The position numbers were made by a program, and so were the translations under genes. Below, one piece after another: positions 8,540 to 19,140 of a stretch of 64,000 bases of DNA. Source of the DNA: Candidatus Cloacimonadota bacterium (GTDB taxonomy: Bacteria > Cloacimonadota > Cloacimonadia > Cloacimonadales > GCA-2742885); the NCBI GenBank assembly GCA_002742885.1, contig PDOO01000023.1:62001-126000 (forward strand). Direction: 5' to 3'. A model generated the notes under the pieces. That model did no database searches. It was not told where the DNA came from and saw only the letters and a program-made list of their open reading frames with translations. Every line of letters starts with the position of its first letter. Position 1 is the stretch's first letter.

Positions 8540-9292
8540 ATGGAAGTTTCAACAGAAATTTTAAAACTTGCCGCATTCTTTGGAGCCGGTATCAGCGTAG
8601 GCATCGCTTCATTGAGTGCCGGCATGGGAGAAGGGTACACTGCCGGACATGCTTCGACTGCGATCATGAGACAGCCGAAAGCCAATGATACCGTTGTGCG
8701 CTCCATGCTTATAAGTCAAGCCGTTACGGAGACGGGAGCTATTTTTGCTTTAGTAGTTTCTCTTCTTTTGATCTTCGGAGGATTTTTCACGGATGAAGGA
8801 GGATGGTATAAAGCCGCTTCTCTTTTGGCTGCCGGTTTGGCAATAGGAATAGGAAGCGTAGGTCCCGGGTTCGGTTCCGGATACACAGGCGGGCAAGCCA
8901 TGAAATCCATCGGACGCATGCCTTCTGAGAATAATGCGCTTACAGCCAATATGCTTATCGGTCAGGCATTGTCTCAAACCAGCTCTATATTCTCGTTGGT
9001 TGTTGCTTTGTTGTTGCTTTATTCAACTCCGAACCAACCTTCTAATATTGCTTTGGAAACTGTTATTTTTAAATCAACTGCTTTTCTTGCCGCCGGTTTG
9101 GCTATCGGGTTGGGAACTCTCGGACCCGGTTCAGGCATCGGTTATGTTGCCGGTTCTGCTTCGGATATGATGGGGCGTTTCCCGGGAAGCAAAGGAAAAC
9201 TTTCCCGAACGATGTTTCTGGGAGCAGCAGTTTCCGAATCAACAGCGATTTACTCTCTTGTAATTGCACTCTTATTGATTTTTGCCATTTAA
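8540..9292 (+). CDS. atpE: F-type ATP synthase subunit c, triple-hairpin fusion
   Basis: 250 residues made of three c-subunit hairpins in tandem (about 1-80, 88-162, 174-250), each with the AAGLAIGIG-like first helix and the LLL-ended second helix. Hairpin 1 has Glu31 and Glu64 (QAVTETGAIF). Hairpin 2 has Ser113 and Gln146 (GQALSQTSSIF), so no carboxylate. Hairpin 3 has Ile200 and Glu233 (AAVSESTAIY). The ES-T-Y ligand pattern is that of Na+-type c subunits. A second, normal c gene follows. Multi-hairpin c subunits are known from V-type rotors and from the Acetobacterium woodii hybrid ring; a triple hairpin with a silent middle unit would change the ion-to-ATP ratio if built into the ring. 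Confidence 0.92.
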   Translation: MEVSTEILKLAAFFGAGISVGIASLSAGMGEGYTAGHASTAIMRQPKANDTVVRSMLISQAVTETGAIFALVVSLLLIFGGFFTDEGGWYKAASLLAAGLAIGIGSVGPGFGSGYTGGQAMKSIGRMPSENNALTANMLIGQALSQTSSIFSLVVALLLLYSTPNQPSNIALETVIFKSTAFLAAGLAIGLGTLGPGSGIGYVAGSASDMMGRFPGSKGKLSRTMFLGAAVSESTAIYSLVIALLLIFAI

Positions 9293-9353
9293 AATTAAAA
9301 AAAAATAAAATACAGATTAATGAATTAACTTAAAACATTCATTTGGAGGAATG

Positions 9354-9602
9354 ATGGAACAATTAGGATCAAGCATCTCGAAAGCAGCCGCATTATTAGG
9401 TGCGGGAATTTGTATGGGAATCGGAGCTCTCGGACCCGGTGTAGGAGAAGGATTTGTTGCCGGCAAAGCCTGTGAAGGTATTGCCAGATCTCCTGAAAAT
9501 GCCAACCTTTTAACTCGTACTATGCTTATCGGACAAGCTGTATCCGAGTCTACCGGTATTTATTCTTTGGTAATTTCTCTTCTTTTAATATTTGCCAGCT
9601 GA
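9354..9602 (+). CDS. atpE: F-type ATP synthase subunit c, single hairpin with two-carboxylate Na+ motif
   Basis: Counting from the ATG at 9354 the protein is 82 residues, with Glu32 in GVGEGFVAGKA and Glu65-Ser66-Thr67 and Tyr70 in GQAVSESTGIYS. These are the positions of the Na+ site in Ilyobacter tartaricus c (Gln32, Glu65, Ser66, Thr67, Tyr70), with Gln32 changed to Glu as in the two-carboxylate Fusobacterium nucleatum ring. An ATG three bases earlier (9351) abuts GGAGGA directly, so 9354 is preferred. The polar loop reads ARSPENANL. This is the ordinary rotor subunit, probably present in many copies beside the triple-hairpin form. Confidence 0.93.
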   Translation: MEQLGSSISKAAALLGAGICMGIGALGPGVGEGFVAGKACEGIARSPENANLLTRTMLIGQAVSESTGIYSLVISLLLIFAS

Positions 9603-9618
9603 TTAATTTGGAGAAAAG

Positions 9619-10095
9619 ATGATAAGCATAGATGTGTCTTTTGTCTTGGTGATACTGAACTTTTTGCTTTTGATCTATCTTTTAAAGTCTTTGCTGTATA
9701 AGCCTTTGATGAAATTTTTGGAAGAAAGGCAGCAACAGATTGCTCAAGATATCAGCAGTGCGGAAGCCGATAAAGCAAAAGCTCGGGAATTTGCAGCCGA
9801 GAAAGAAGATGAACTTAAAGCGGCAACGGCAGAAGCCGGAAATATCAGAAATGCCGCAAAAAGAAAAGCGGAAGATAACGCCGCCGAGATTATTCGTCAG
9901 GCAAAAGATCGCGAAAAGAAAATACTTACGGAAACTGATGCTCAAATCGAACATGAAAGAAAAAAAGCTTTGGAAACAATTCAAGGCGATCTTGCCGGTT
10001 TGGTTTCCGCTCTTTCGGCAAAAGTTCTCCAAAAAGAAATTGACAGTGATTTGGACGAAGAATTAATCAAGCGTTTTCTCTCCGAAAAGAGGTAA
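9619..10095 (+). CDS. atpF: F-type ATP synthase subunit b
   Basis: 158 residues: one N-terminal membrane helix (VSFVLVILNFLLLIYLLKSL), then the classic tether KPLMKFLEERQQQI and a long Ala/Glu/Lys-rich amphipathic coiled coil to about residue 130. It forms the peripheral stalk as a dimer and connects subunit a with delta and alpha. Only one b-type gene is present, so a homodimer is expected. GGAGAAAAG precedes the ATG. It starts 16 bases after the c subunit. Confidence 0.94.
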   Translation: MISIDVSFVLVILNFLLLIYLLKSLLYKPLMKFLEERQQQIAQDISSAEADKAKAREFAAEKEDELKAATAEAGNIRNAAKRKAEDNAAEIIRQAKDREKKILTETDAQIEHERKKALETIQGDLAGLVSALSAKVLQKEIDSDLDEELIKRFLSEKR

Positions 10096-10097
10096 CC

Positions 10098-10640
10098 GTG
10101 AGAAATTTACTTGTTGCCGGAAGATATTCTAAAGCGGTTGTTGAACTGATTGATAAAAAAGAAAGTAACGAATTTTTGAAGGAATGCCGGTATCTTTATA
10201 ATCTTTTCGGCGAATCAGAACAGTTTCACCGTTACATTTCCGCAGAGGTTGTTAAGGTTGCGGATAAGAAAAAGATAATTGAAGAATTGACGAAAGAATT
10301 GAAATTCAAAAATATTTGGACTTCTCTTTTTAATCTTTTGGCTGAAAAGCAACGCTTAGGCATTCTGACGGAAATTCTTGAAGAAATCGATAAAGAGCTT
10401 TTGGCTCGTAAAAATTGCCTTAAAGTTGAACTTGAACTTTGTTCTGAAAAGTCGGATAAGGTTCTCAAAAATATTAAAGCTCTTTTACGGAAAATATTGA
10501 AAACCGATGTTGAGGTTAATATCAAATATAATCCTGAACTTATCGGCGGTTTTGTTGCCGGAACCGAATCTCTTATTGTGGACGGATCAATAAGAAATAA
10601 TCTCGTAAAATTTGTATCCGTATTTAACCGTAACCAGTAA
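10098..10640 (+). CDS. atpH: F-type ATP synthase subunit delta
   Basis: 180 residues, the usual length of delta/OSCP. The N terminus LLVAGRYSKAVVELI is the family start, and the C-terminal domain carries the conserved PELIGGFVAGTESLIVDGSIRNNL (cut here to the recognisable core IGGFVAG). It caps the alpha3beta3 head and binds the b dimer. The start codon is GTG, two bases after the atpF stop, with AAGAGG overlapping the end of atpF. Confidence 0.94.
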   Translation: MRNLLVAGRYSKAVVELIDKKESNEFLKECRYLYNLFGESEQFHRYISAEVVKVADKKKIIEELTKELKFKNIWTSLFNLLAEKQRLGILTEILEEIDKELLARKNCLKVELELCSEKSDKVLKNIKALLRKILKTDVEVNIKYNPELIGGFVAGTESLIVDGSIRNNLVKFVSVFNRNQ

Positions 10641-10667
10641 TATGGTTATAAATCATTGAGGATAAAG

Positions 10668-12167
10668 ATGAAAATTCAACCGGATGAAATCAGTGAAATA
10701 ATAAAACAAAAGATTCAAAATTTTAAATTTGATTTTGATATATCCGAAACCGGAAGAGTTGTTCAGGTCGGAGACGGGATTGCCCGTGTTTACGGCATGG
10801 ACAATGTGATGTCGGGAGAAATGATACTTTTCCCGGGCGATGTTTACGGTATGGCGTTGAATCTTGAAGAAGATAACGTCGGATGTATTCTTTTCGGAGA
10901 CTCAAGCCTGGTTAAAGAAGGCGATATTGCTAAAAGAACCGAAAGAATTCTCGAAGTGCCGGTGGGAAAAGCATTGCTCGGACGCGTGGTAAACTCTCTG
11001 GGACAACCCGTGGACGGTAAAGGGGAAATCAAAGCGGAAGAATATAAGCCTATAGAGAAAAAAGCTCAGGGCGTTATTCAGAGGCAACCTGTGAAAGAAC
11101 CTTTGCAAACCGGTTTAAAACCTATTGATGCGATGATTCCCATCGGACGCGGTCAGAGAGAGCTTATCATCGGCGATCGCCAAACCGGTAAAACGGCTAT
11201 TGCCATTGACACTATCATTAATCAAAAAGATACAGATGTTTATTGTATTTACGTTGCCGTAGGACAGAAAAAATCTTCTGTTGCAAAAGTGGTTAAAACT
11301 TTGGAAGAACATGATGCCATGAAATATACCGTTGTCGTAAATGCTTCTGCATCTGATCCTGCTGCCTTGCAGTACATTGCCCCTTACTCGGGCGTTACCA
11401 TGGGCGAATATTTCCTTGATAACGGAATGCACGCTCTTATAATTTACGACGATTTGTCAAAACATGCCGTTTCTTATCGTGAATTATCGCTTCTCTTGCG
11501 TCGTCCTCCGGGACGCGAAGCTTACCCGGGAGATGTGTTTTACCTGCATTCAAGACTTTTGGAACGAGCCGCTAAGCTTAACGACAGCCTCGGAGGAGGT
11601 TCTCTTACGGCTTTACCCATCATAGAAACAAAAGCAGAAGATATTTCCGCTTATATTCCCACTAATGTTATTTCGATTACGGACGGTCAGATTTATCTCA
11701 GCAGCCGTTTGTTCAACTCAGGTATCAGACCTGCCATTAATCCGGGACTTTCCGTTTCTCGCGTGGGGGGAAGCGCTCAAATCAAAATGATGAAAAAAGT
11801 AACCGGACAATTGCGTCTTGATCTCGCTCAATATAACGAATTGGAAGCATTTGCCAAATTCGGTTCCGATTTGGATAAGGCCACTCAGGCTCAATTGCGC
11901 CGAGGCGAAAGACTTATCGAAGTTTTGAAACAGGATCTCAATAAACCGCTTCCCGTTGCCTATCAAATATTTATAATTTTCATGGTTAACAACGGTTATC
12001 TTGATGAAATAGAAAAAGAAAAAACAGCTGAAGTTGAAGAAGTCCTTTTCAATACTTTAAGCGAACAGCACGCCGATTTCGTAAAAGAAATAACTGTTGC
12101 TTCCTTAACTGACGAAATAAGCGAAAAAATGCACCGAATTTGTAAATCCGTTGTTGAAAAATTTTAA
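10668..12167 (+). CDS. atpA: F-type ATP synthase subunit alpha
   Basis: 499 residues. The nucleotide-binding domain carries the P-loop [11 protein letters not shown], and downstream are the alpha signature stretch [16 protein letters not shown] and [16 protein letters not shown]. It is the non-catalytic nucleotide subunit of F1. The frame is open upstream to a TTG at 10656, but TGAGGA at 10657-10662 is the ribosome binding site for the ATG at 10668, so that start is used. Confidence 0.96.
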   Translation: MKIQPDEISEIIKQKIQNFKFDFDISETGRVVQVGDGIARVYGMDNVMSGEMILFPGDVYGMALNLEEDNVGCILFGDSSLVKEGDIAKRTERILEVPVGKALLGRVVNSLGQPVDGKGEIKAEEYKPIEKKAQGVIQRQPVKEPLQTGLKPIDAMIPIGRGQRELIIGDRQTGKTAIAIDTIINQKDTDVYCIYVAVGQKKSSVAKVVKTLEEHDAMKYTVVVNASASDPAALQYIAPYSGVTMGEYFLDNGMHALIIYDDLSKHAVSYRELSLLLRRPPGREAYPGDVFYLHSRLLERAAKLNDSLGGGSLTALPIIETKAEDISAYIPTNVISITDGQIYLSSRLFNSGIRPAINPGLSVSRVGGSAQIKMMKKVTGQLRLDLAQYNELEAFAKFGSDLDKATQAQLRRGERLIEVLKQDLNKPLPVAYQIFIIFMVNNGYLDEIEKEKTAEVEEVLFNTLSEQHADFVKEITVASLTDEISEKMHRICKSVVEKF

Positions 12168-12181
12168 TTCGGGAACAGATT

Positions 12182-13033
12182 ATGGCTAATCTACGTGACA
12201 TAAAACGACGGATTGAAAGTGTTAAAAGCACTAAGCAAATTACTAATGCCATGAAGATGGTGGCGGCTTCCAAATTGCGTCGAGCTCAGGATCGCATTAT
12301 TGCCGCTCGTCCTTATGCAAATTATGTTGATTTGATGCTCAGGACTATCAAAAAGAAAAACAGAAACACCAACCATGCTCTTATTGCCGGAAACGGAGAT
12401 AAAAGAGAAATTTTGGTAGTTGTTACTGCCGATAAAGGTCTTTGCGGATCTTTTAATTCCAATATTATTAAAGAAGCTAAAAATTATCTGGATGAAAACC
12501 CCGATACTGCCGTAATTTGTCTCGGTCGCAAAGCCGAAGAGGAAATGAAGAAAATATCGGATAATATTATAGCTTCTTATATCGGTTTATTTAATGAAAT
12601 GAAGTTTACCGAATCAGCGGATATTTCGCAATTGCTTTTGGATTTGTATCTTGAGAAAGGATACGGAAAAATAAAAGTCCTGTATAATGAATTCAAATCG
12701 GCTATTCAGCAAAATTTGATATTTAAACAGATTTTACCTATTGAAACGAATGATTCGGATATAGTTTCGGAAATTGATTTTATTTATGAACCGGATGAAC
12801 ATTCCATTATTGATGAATTAGGTAAGAAATTCGTTAATGTCGATATTTGGCGTATAATGCTGGAGTCTTCGGCAGCCGAACAAGGCGCCAGAATGACTGC
12901 TATGGAAAGCGCAACCGATAATGCAAATGATTTAATATCATCCTTATCTTTGCAATACAACCGCGAACGTCAAGCCGTTATTACCACCGAGATTATTGAA
13001 ATATCCTCCGGTGCCGGCGCCATTAATGAATAA
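12182..13033 (+). CDS. atpG: F-type ATP synthase subunit gamma
   Basis: 283 residues. The N terminus RDIKRRIESVKSTKQITNAM and the C-terminal MTAMESATDNANDLI ... YNRERQAVITTEIIEI are the paired helices of the rotor shaft that turns inside alpha3beta3 and sits on the c ring. DKGLCGSFN marks the Rossmann-like middle domain. It lies between atpA and atpD, the standard order. Confidence 0.96.
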   Translation: MANLRDIKRRIESVKSTKQITNAMKMVAASKLRRAQDRIIAARPYANYVDLMLRTIKKKNRNTNHALIAGNGDKREILVVVTADKGLCGSFNSNIIKEAKNYLDENPDTAVICLGRKAEEEMKKISDNIIASYIGLFNEMKFTESADISQLLLDLYLEKGYGKIKVLYNEFKSAIQQNLIFKQILPIETNDSDIVSEIDFIYEPDEHSIIDELGKKFVNVDIWRIMLESSAAEQGARMTAMESATDNANDLISSLSLQYNRERQAVITTEIIEISSGAGAINE

Positions 13034-13045
13034 TTTAACAGATAA

Positions 13046-14461
<1,416 letters not shown>

Positions 14462-14474
14462 ACCGGATTGAATT

Positions 14475-14867
14475 ATGGAAAAAATAAAATTAGTTGTAAT
14501 TCAACCGCAGGGAACTAAGATTGATAACGAATTTGATCATGTGATTATTCCGGGAATCGAAGGAGACCTTGGCGTTTATGTCGGGCATACTCCGCTTATT
14601 ACCAAGATTCGACCCGGGATTTTGACGGTTTCAGACAGTGAGAATAAGGTTCTTTATGCTTTGCATGACGGGTTTGTAACCGTTGAACCTGACAAAATTA
14701 AAATTGTCTGCGAAACTGTCGAAAAATACAATGAAATTGATGTAAACAGAGCCCAAGCTTCAAAAGAAAGAGCTGAAAAACGTCTTTCGGAAGGCGGTGA
14801 AATAGATTTCCGGCGTGCCGAAGCTTCCCTTAAGCGCGCTTTGGTGAGGTTGGAAACAGCTCGATAA
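14475..14867 (+). CDS. atpC: F-type ATP synthase subunit epsilon
   Basis: 130 residues. The N-terminal beta sandwich carries GIEGDLGVYVGHTPLITKIR and the family glycines, followed by a two-helix C-terminal domain (ASKERAEKRLSEGGEIDFRR region). It links gamma to the c ring and can inhibit ATP hydrolysis. It is the last gene of the operon; a strong terminator begins nine bases after its stop. Confidence 0.95.
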   Translation: MEKIKLVVIQPQGTKIDNEFDHVIIPGIEGDLGVYVGHTPLITKIRPGILTVSDSENKVLYALHDGFVTVEPDKIKIVCETVEKYNEIDVNRAQASKERAEKRLSEGGEIDFRRAEASLKRALVRLETAR

Positions 14868-14875
14868 AATTACTG

Positions 14876-14901
14876 AAAGCGATCTTCGGATCGCTTTTTT
14901 T
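14876..14901 (+). terminator. Rho-independent terminator of the ATP synthase operon
   Basis: AAAGCGATC / GATCGCTTT with a TTCG loop and a run of seven T, directly after atpC. Confidence 0.9.
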
Positions 14902-15208
14902 ATGCTTTTTCTTTGAAAATTTATCTTAATCGAAAAGATATTCGTTCTTTTATTATTTTCTTTTATATTTTATTAACTCTTTTTAAATAGACCTGTTGCC
15001 TTCTGTTTTCAGATTCTTTTTTTTGAGAAAAATCAATGATCCTGTTTGTAATCAGAAACTATGTTTCTTATTTTTGCGAATTATTTTTTTGCATTAAAAA
15101 TGATGAAAAAAACGTGAGATAACGACTTTTTGTAATTAATTATTGACAAATTATACTTAGCCGGTTTGTTTCTCCCGTTATTAAACCAAACACATAATTG
15201 GAGGAATT
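14902..15208 (+). promoter_or_regulatory. AT-rich gap with promoter of the T9SS cargo gene
   Basis: No gene is seen here. TTGACA at 15143-15148 lies 61 bases before the ATG of the next gene and is the best -35 candidate. At the usual 17-base spacing the sequence is TTGTTT, not a TATAAT match, so the -10 element is uncertain. TTGGAGGA gives a strong ribosome binding site just before 15209. The remainder is T-rich and shows no other element. Confidence 0.4.
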
Positions 15209-17350
15209 ATGAAAAAATTTATAGGTCTTGCTTTAGCCGGATTATTTATGGCTTCCGGACTCTCTGCTGAGTTCATGAACCCGAAAACCGGATTAAAAGC
15301 TATGGACGCAAAGAAGATTCAAGCCGAAACACGCGACATCGTATATGCCAATATCGATGATCCTAACGGTGTTGAATTCCCGGAATGGGAATTTGTTTAT
15401 GACGAAGATGTTGACATCGAAACCAACTTCTATGATTACATGCCGGGAAGCTATAATGCTATTCCGATGAGTGTTAACGAGAACGGAAGAGTATTTATCG
15501 TTTTCCATCGCACACCTACTAACAACCCGGGCGAATTGCGTCGTGTTTATTTTGCTCAGATCGAAGACGGTGTTCTTGTTTCGAATGACAACGTAACCTC
15601 AGAACCGGGACATCAAGGTTATGCCGGGCTGGCATTGGATCCCGTTTCAAGCGATCCGTTCTATGTATGGCATGAAAATATGGATGATGATGCCAGCTAT
15701 GAAGTTCATATGGCTTGGGAAGCTTATTCATTTGCTCCTACTGTAATTAAATCAGGATTTCCGGTTATAGATAACTCCGAAATTGCAGGAGTTGACACTC
15801 CTTTCGCAGATGATGAATTTATCTGGCCTTATATCTTTATCAGAAACAGCCCGGCAGGCAACGGAATGCGTCGTATATTCGTTATTGCCAATAACTATAA
15901 AACACATGCCGAAAATCCTTCAGAATCGGCCTTGATCGCTTATGCTGATTTTGATGATGCCGATGTAAGCAATATTCAAATAAATGCTTTTGCTGAAAAA
16001 GATTGGAATTATGAAACTGTTCCCATGTTTGATGCTTGGAACGCCGGTGAAGGCGGATGGGTGCGACCAATGAAAGCTCCTTTCGTTACTGAAGACGGAG
16101 CAGTTGTTTTTATGGGACACCTTGTCGGAGATAACTATCATAACGGTGATGCAAACTTATTCTATATTCATACAGATGATATTGCTAATCCTGATTGGCA
16201 GGCATCTTACTCTGTCGGATTTAAATCTCTTCCTTATCCCGCAAACTCTGCCGGCGGAGGAACAATGGGCGTTCTTCATGAATCATTGGGATATACAATG
16301 GCTAATACCGGACACTTTAACATTGTTGAAAGTTCAGACGGGAAATTGAGATTTATCGGCGATATGGCTTTGGGAGGACAAGACGAAAGCGATCCTTCAA
16401 GCGAAGTTTATTTCCCGGATTTCCAATATGTAAAAGAATTTGTTCTTGATCCTGTTTCAGGCGAATATGAAGTTGTTGACCTTTTCCCTCAGGGCGTAGA
16501 CATTCATGATGACCAGCCGGTGCTTCCTTGGGATTTGAATGAAGACGGAGAATATGATAATACGGTTACCGGCGAAGACGGTACTGTTTGGCCTGTTGTT
16601 CCGGATAATTTCCCGATTGAATATTGGGATACAGAACAAGCTTTCCATATGAATAAATTCAGTATGGTTGCAGCCGAAAATCAGCCTTGGTTATTCGCTA
16701 TGTGGATGGATGCGACAAAATCTCGTAAAGTTAACGGCGACAATCCTGATGAAGAATATAACGATTATGCCGAAGTTCCTGAAATTTTTGTTTGCGTTTC
16801 CGCCGATAACGGACAGTCTTGGACTAAACCATTGGTTATGAATTCAATGAATACTCCTAAGTTTGAAGGTCAAATCCCTGCGGCCATTTACCCCGGAAAC
16901 AAAATCATTGTTGACGGAGATTATGGTTATATTGATTTATTCTATCTTGATGACAATACTTACGGATCAGGTTCTCAAGGAGCAGGAGCTGCTGACGGCG
17001 GCACTCAAAAGTACAATCGCATCAAAATTAACTTCTCAAATATTTCTTCAAATGACGGAGAAGAAGTTATTGCAAGCAAAATCTCAACTCAAAACTATCC
17101 TAATCCTTTCAATCCGACAACTGCTATTTCCTTTAACATTAACAAAGCTTCAAACGTTAACGTAAAAATTTATAACGTAAAAGGCGCTTTGGTTAAAACT
17201 ATTGATGCCGGATTCCAAAATGCCGGTCCTAATTCTGTTATCTGGAACGGTGTTGACAATGACAATAACAGTGTAGCAAGCGGTGTTTATTTCTACAAAG
17301 TTACTGCAGGAAACGAAACTGCAATGAACAAAATGATCCTTATGAAATAA
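15209..17350 (+). CDS. Large secreted protein with type IX secretion C-terminal sorting domain
   Basis: 713 residues. The signal peptide is MKKFIGLALAGLFMASGLSA. The body (about 25-625) is rich in Asp, Glu and aromatic residues and contains sialidase/BNR-like Asp-box strands such as SADNGQSWTKPLV and FYVWHENMDDD, pointing to a beta-propeller fold. The last ~85 residues are a type A T9SS sorting domain with NYPNPFNPTTAISF, VKIYNVKGALVKTI and ASGVYFYKV, ending NKMILMK. It should be exported to the cell surface through the por system and cleaved. The strong ribosome binding site and own terminator suggest an abundant surface protein. Substrate or role unknown. Confidence 0.85.
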   Translation: MKKFIGLALAGLFMASGLSAEFMNPKTGLKAMDAKKIQAETRDIVYANIDDPNGVEFPEWEFVYDEDVDIETNFYDYMPGSYNAIPMSVNENGRVFIVFHRTPTNNPGELRRVYFAQIEDGVLVSNDNVTSEPGHQGYAGLALDPVSSDPFYVWHENMDDDASYEVHMAWEAYSFAPTVIKSGFPVIDNSEIAGVDTPFADDEFIWPYIFIRNSPAGNGMRRIFVIANNYKTHAENPSESALIAYADFDDADVSNIQINAFAEKDWNYETVPMFDAWNAGEGGWVRPMKAPFVTEDGAVVFMGHLVGDNYHNGDANLFYIHTDDIANPDWQASYSVGFKSLPYPANSAGGGTMGVLHESLGYTMANTGHFNIVESSDGKLRFIGDMALGGQDESDPSSEVYFPDFQYVKEFVLDPVSGEYEVVDLFPQGVDIHDDQPVLPWDLNEDGEYDNTVTGEDGTVWPVVPDNFPIEYWDTEQAFHMNKFSMVAAENQPWLFAMWMDATKSRKVNGDNPDEEYNDYAEVPEIFVCVSADNGQSWTKPLVMNSMNTPKFEGQIPAAIYPGNKIIVDGDYGYIDLFYLDDNTYGSGSQGAGAADGGTQKYNRIKINFSNISSNDGEEVIASKISTQNYPNPFNPTTAISFNINKASNVNVKIYNVKGALVKTIDAGFQNAGPNSVIWNGVDNDNNSVASGVYFYKVTAGNETAMNKMILMK

Positions 17351-17375
17351 TCTGATTGTTGCAAAAATAATTACA

Positions 17376-17401
17376 GCCCCGTTAATTCGGGGCTTTTTTT
17401 T
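17376..17401 (+). terminator. Rho-independent terminator
   Basis: GCCCCG / CGGGGC with a TTAATT loop followed by eight T, ending the T9SS cargo transcript. Confidence 0.9.
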
Positions 17402-17499
17402 GCTCCTTATGTTTTTTTATTTGAATGTATTGCTCTGAAATAAGAAAATTAAGTTTGAAAAACAGGGGAATTAAAAAAAATATCCGTATTTTCTGTTTA

Positions 17500-17535
17500 C
17501 CCTTATTTTATGCCTTTGTTTCGGTATAATTAAGA
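17500..17535 (+). promoter_or_regulatory. Candidate promoter of the kor operon
   Basis: CGGTATAAT places a perfect TATAAT at 17525-17530, 129 bases before the korD start. No good TTGACA is found at 16-18 bases upstream (TTTACC lies 23 bases away). It may be used with a weak -35 or not at all. Confidence 0.35.
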
Positions 17536-17658
17536 ACGAAATTTTATTTAATAAAATAAGCGGAGAGATTTCTTTTATTTTTTTTTGAGAAATAGCTTGA
17601 AAGAAAATAACCCGTAAAAACTTTTGTTTTTAATTTAAAACTCTGTTTGGAGGAAAAA

Positions 17659-17958
17659 ATGCCAGAAAAGCTGGAAAAACATCGGGAAGGAACTATTATC
17701 CTGCAAGAGGATTCACCCGAAAAAATGGAAGTAGAAATAAATGAGATAAGTTCATCCGGAGATTACTCAAAATCACCGGTATTTATTTATTACCAATGGT
17801 GTAAAAAATGCGGAACCTGCGTCCATTTTTGTCCGACCGGAGTATTGGCCAGAAAAGCTGACGGTGCTCCTTATGTAAAACATCCCGAAAAATGTGTTCA
17901 TTGCGAAACATGTGACAGACTTTGTCCCGATTTCGCTATAACCGGCGCGAAAAGGTAG
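17659..17958 (+). CDS. korD: 2-oxoacid:ferredoxin oxidoreductase, delta (ferredoxin) subunit
   Basis: 99 residues with two [4Fe-4S] motifs: CKKCGTCVHFCP and CVHCETCDRLCP. It carries electrons from the oxidoreductase to ferredoxin. An in-frame TTG at 17647 exists, but TTTGGAGG overlaps it and serves the ATG at 17659. It starts the korDABC operon and is separated from korA by 11 bases. Together with the alpha, beta and gamma genes this is the four-subunit type typical of 2-oxoglutarate:ferredoxin oxidoreductase. Confidence 0.88.
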   Translation: MPEKLEKHREGTIILQEDSPEKMEVEINEISSSGDYSKSPVFIYYQWCKKCGTCVHFCPTGVLARKADGAPYVKHPEKCVHCETCDRLCPDFAITGAKR

Positions 17959-17969
17959 GAGGTTGAATA

Positions 17970-19139
17970 ATGCCTAAGAAGCAGCCAGAGACCAAAAAAG
18001 ACGATCGCCGTATCGTATTGATGCAGGGAAATCAAGCCGTTGCTATGGGGGCAATTGATGCGGGAGTAAACTTCTTTGGAGGCTATCCCATTACCCCAAG
18101 TACTGAAGTAGCGGAGATTCTTTCGGAAGAACTTCCCAAAAGAGGCGGTAAATTTATTCAGATGGAAGATGAGATCGCCAGTATTTCAGCTGTTATAGGC
18201 GCATCCTTGGCGGGAGCAAAGGCTATGACGGCAACCAGTGGTCCCGGATTTTCTCTTATGCAGGAAGGTATAGGTTTTGCCAAAATTACCGAGACTCCTT
18301 GTGTTATTGTTAATGTGCAGCGCGGAGGTCCCAGTACCGGTTTGCCTACCAGACCTTCTCAAGGGGATATTATGCAGTCAAGATGGGGATCACACGGTGA
18401 TGCTCCGGCGATAGTTTTGTATCCCGAGTCTGTAAAAGAAGCTTATGAGTTAACTATCAGAGCAGTAAACTTATCCGAAAAATACAGAAATTGTGTTGTT
18501 TTATTGATGGATGAAGTATTGGGACATATGCGCGAAGCAGTGAAACTTCCCGATATTTCTAAACACAGAATAATAAATCGCATCAAACCCACTGTTCCTC
18601 CGGAATGGTACAAGCATTATGACGAAAATCAACGCTATCTTTCTCCTTTGGCGAGTTACGGCGAAGGTTACAGATTCCATGTTACCGGATTGGCTCATGA
18701 CAGCTATGGTTTCCCTACTAACAAGTCGAATGAAGTTTATACCATGATGACTCGTCTTAAAAAGAAAATAACTCATAATATAAGAGATCTTGTGCAAATA
18801 GAAAGTTTCCACATGGAAGATGCCGATGTTGCCATTTTTGCTGCCGGTATAGTTGCCAGGTCGGCAAAATCTGCGGTCGTGCAGGCAAGAGCTCAGGGAA
18901 TCAAAGTCGGGCTTCTTCGTCCTCTTACTATTTGGCCTTTCCCGGATGATGCAGTAACAAAGATGCTGAAAAATGTCAATACCGTGATAGTTCCCGAATT
19001 GAATCAAGGACAGTTTATTCATGAGATTGAAAGATTGGCTAAAGATAAAGATGACGGAGATATCAGACCGATTCAAAAATATGACGGCGAATTGATTACG
19101 CCTTCAGAAATTCTTAAACTTGTGAAGGAGGTAAGTTAA
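17970..19139 (+). CDS. korA: 2-oxoglutarate:ferredoxin oxidoreductase subunit alpha
   Basis: 389 residues. The N-terminal half carries FFGGYPITPSTEVAEIL and MEDEIASISAVIGASLAGAK, the pyrimidine-side part of the thiamine diphosphate site. SGPGFSLMQEGIGFAKITE and QRGGPSTGLPT follow. With KorB it oxidatively decarboxylates 2-oxoglutarate to succinyl-CoA, reducing ferredoxin. The next genes convert methylmalonyl-CoA to propionyl-CoA, which supports 2-oxoglutarate rather than pyruvate or a branched-chain acid as substrate. AGGAGG precedes the ATG. Confidence 0.9.
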   Translation: MPKKQPETKKDDRRIVLMQGNQAVAMGAIDAGVNFFGGYPITPSTEVAEILSEELPKRGGKFIQMEDEIASISAVIGASLAGAKAMTATSGPGFSLMQEGIGFAKITETPCVIVNVQRGGPSTGLPTRPSQGDIMQSRWGSHGDAPAIVLYPESVKEAYELTIRAVNLSEKYRNCVVLLMDEVLGHMREAVKLPDISKHRIINRIKPTVPPEWYKHYDENQRYLSPLASYGEGYRFHVTGLAHDSYGFPTNKSNEVYTMMTRLKKKITHNIRDLVQIESFHMEDADVAIFAAGIVARSAKSAVVQARAQGIKVGLLRPLTIWPFPDDAVTKMLKNVNTVIVPELNQGQFIHEIERLAKDKDDGDIRPIQKYDGELITPSEILKLVKEVS

Positions 19140-19140
19140 G

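Noticed and set aside
8540-9292. Treating the 250-residue c protein as a V-type ATPase proteolipid
   Set aside because: All neighbours are F-type, and the hairpin motifs (GQA..E/QT..IF/Y) match F-type Na+ c subunits; no V-type subunits are present.
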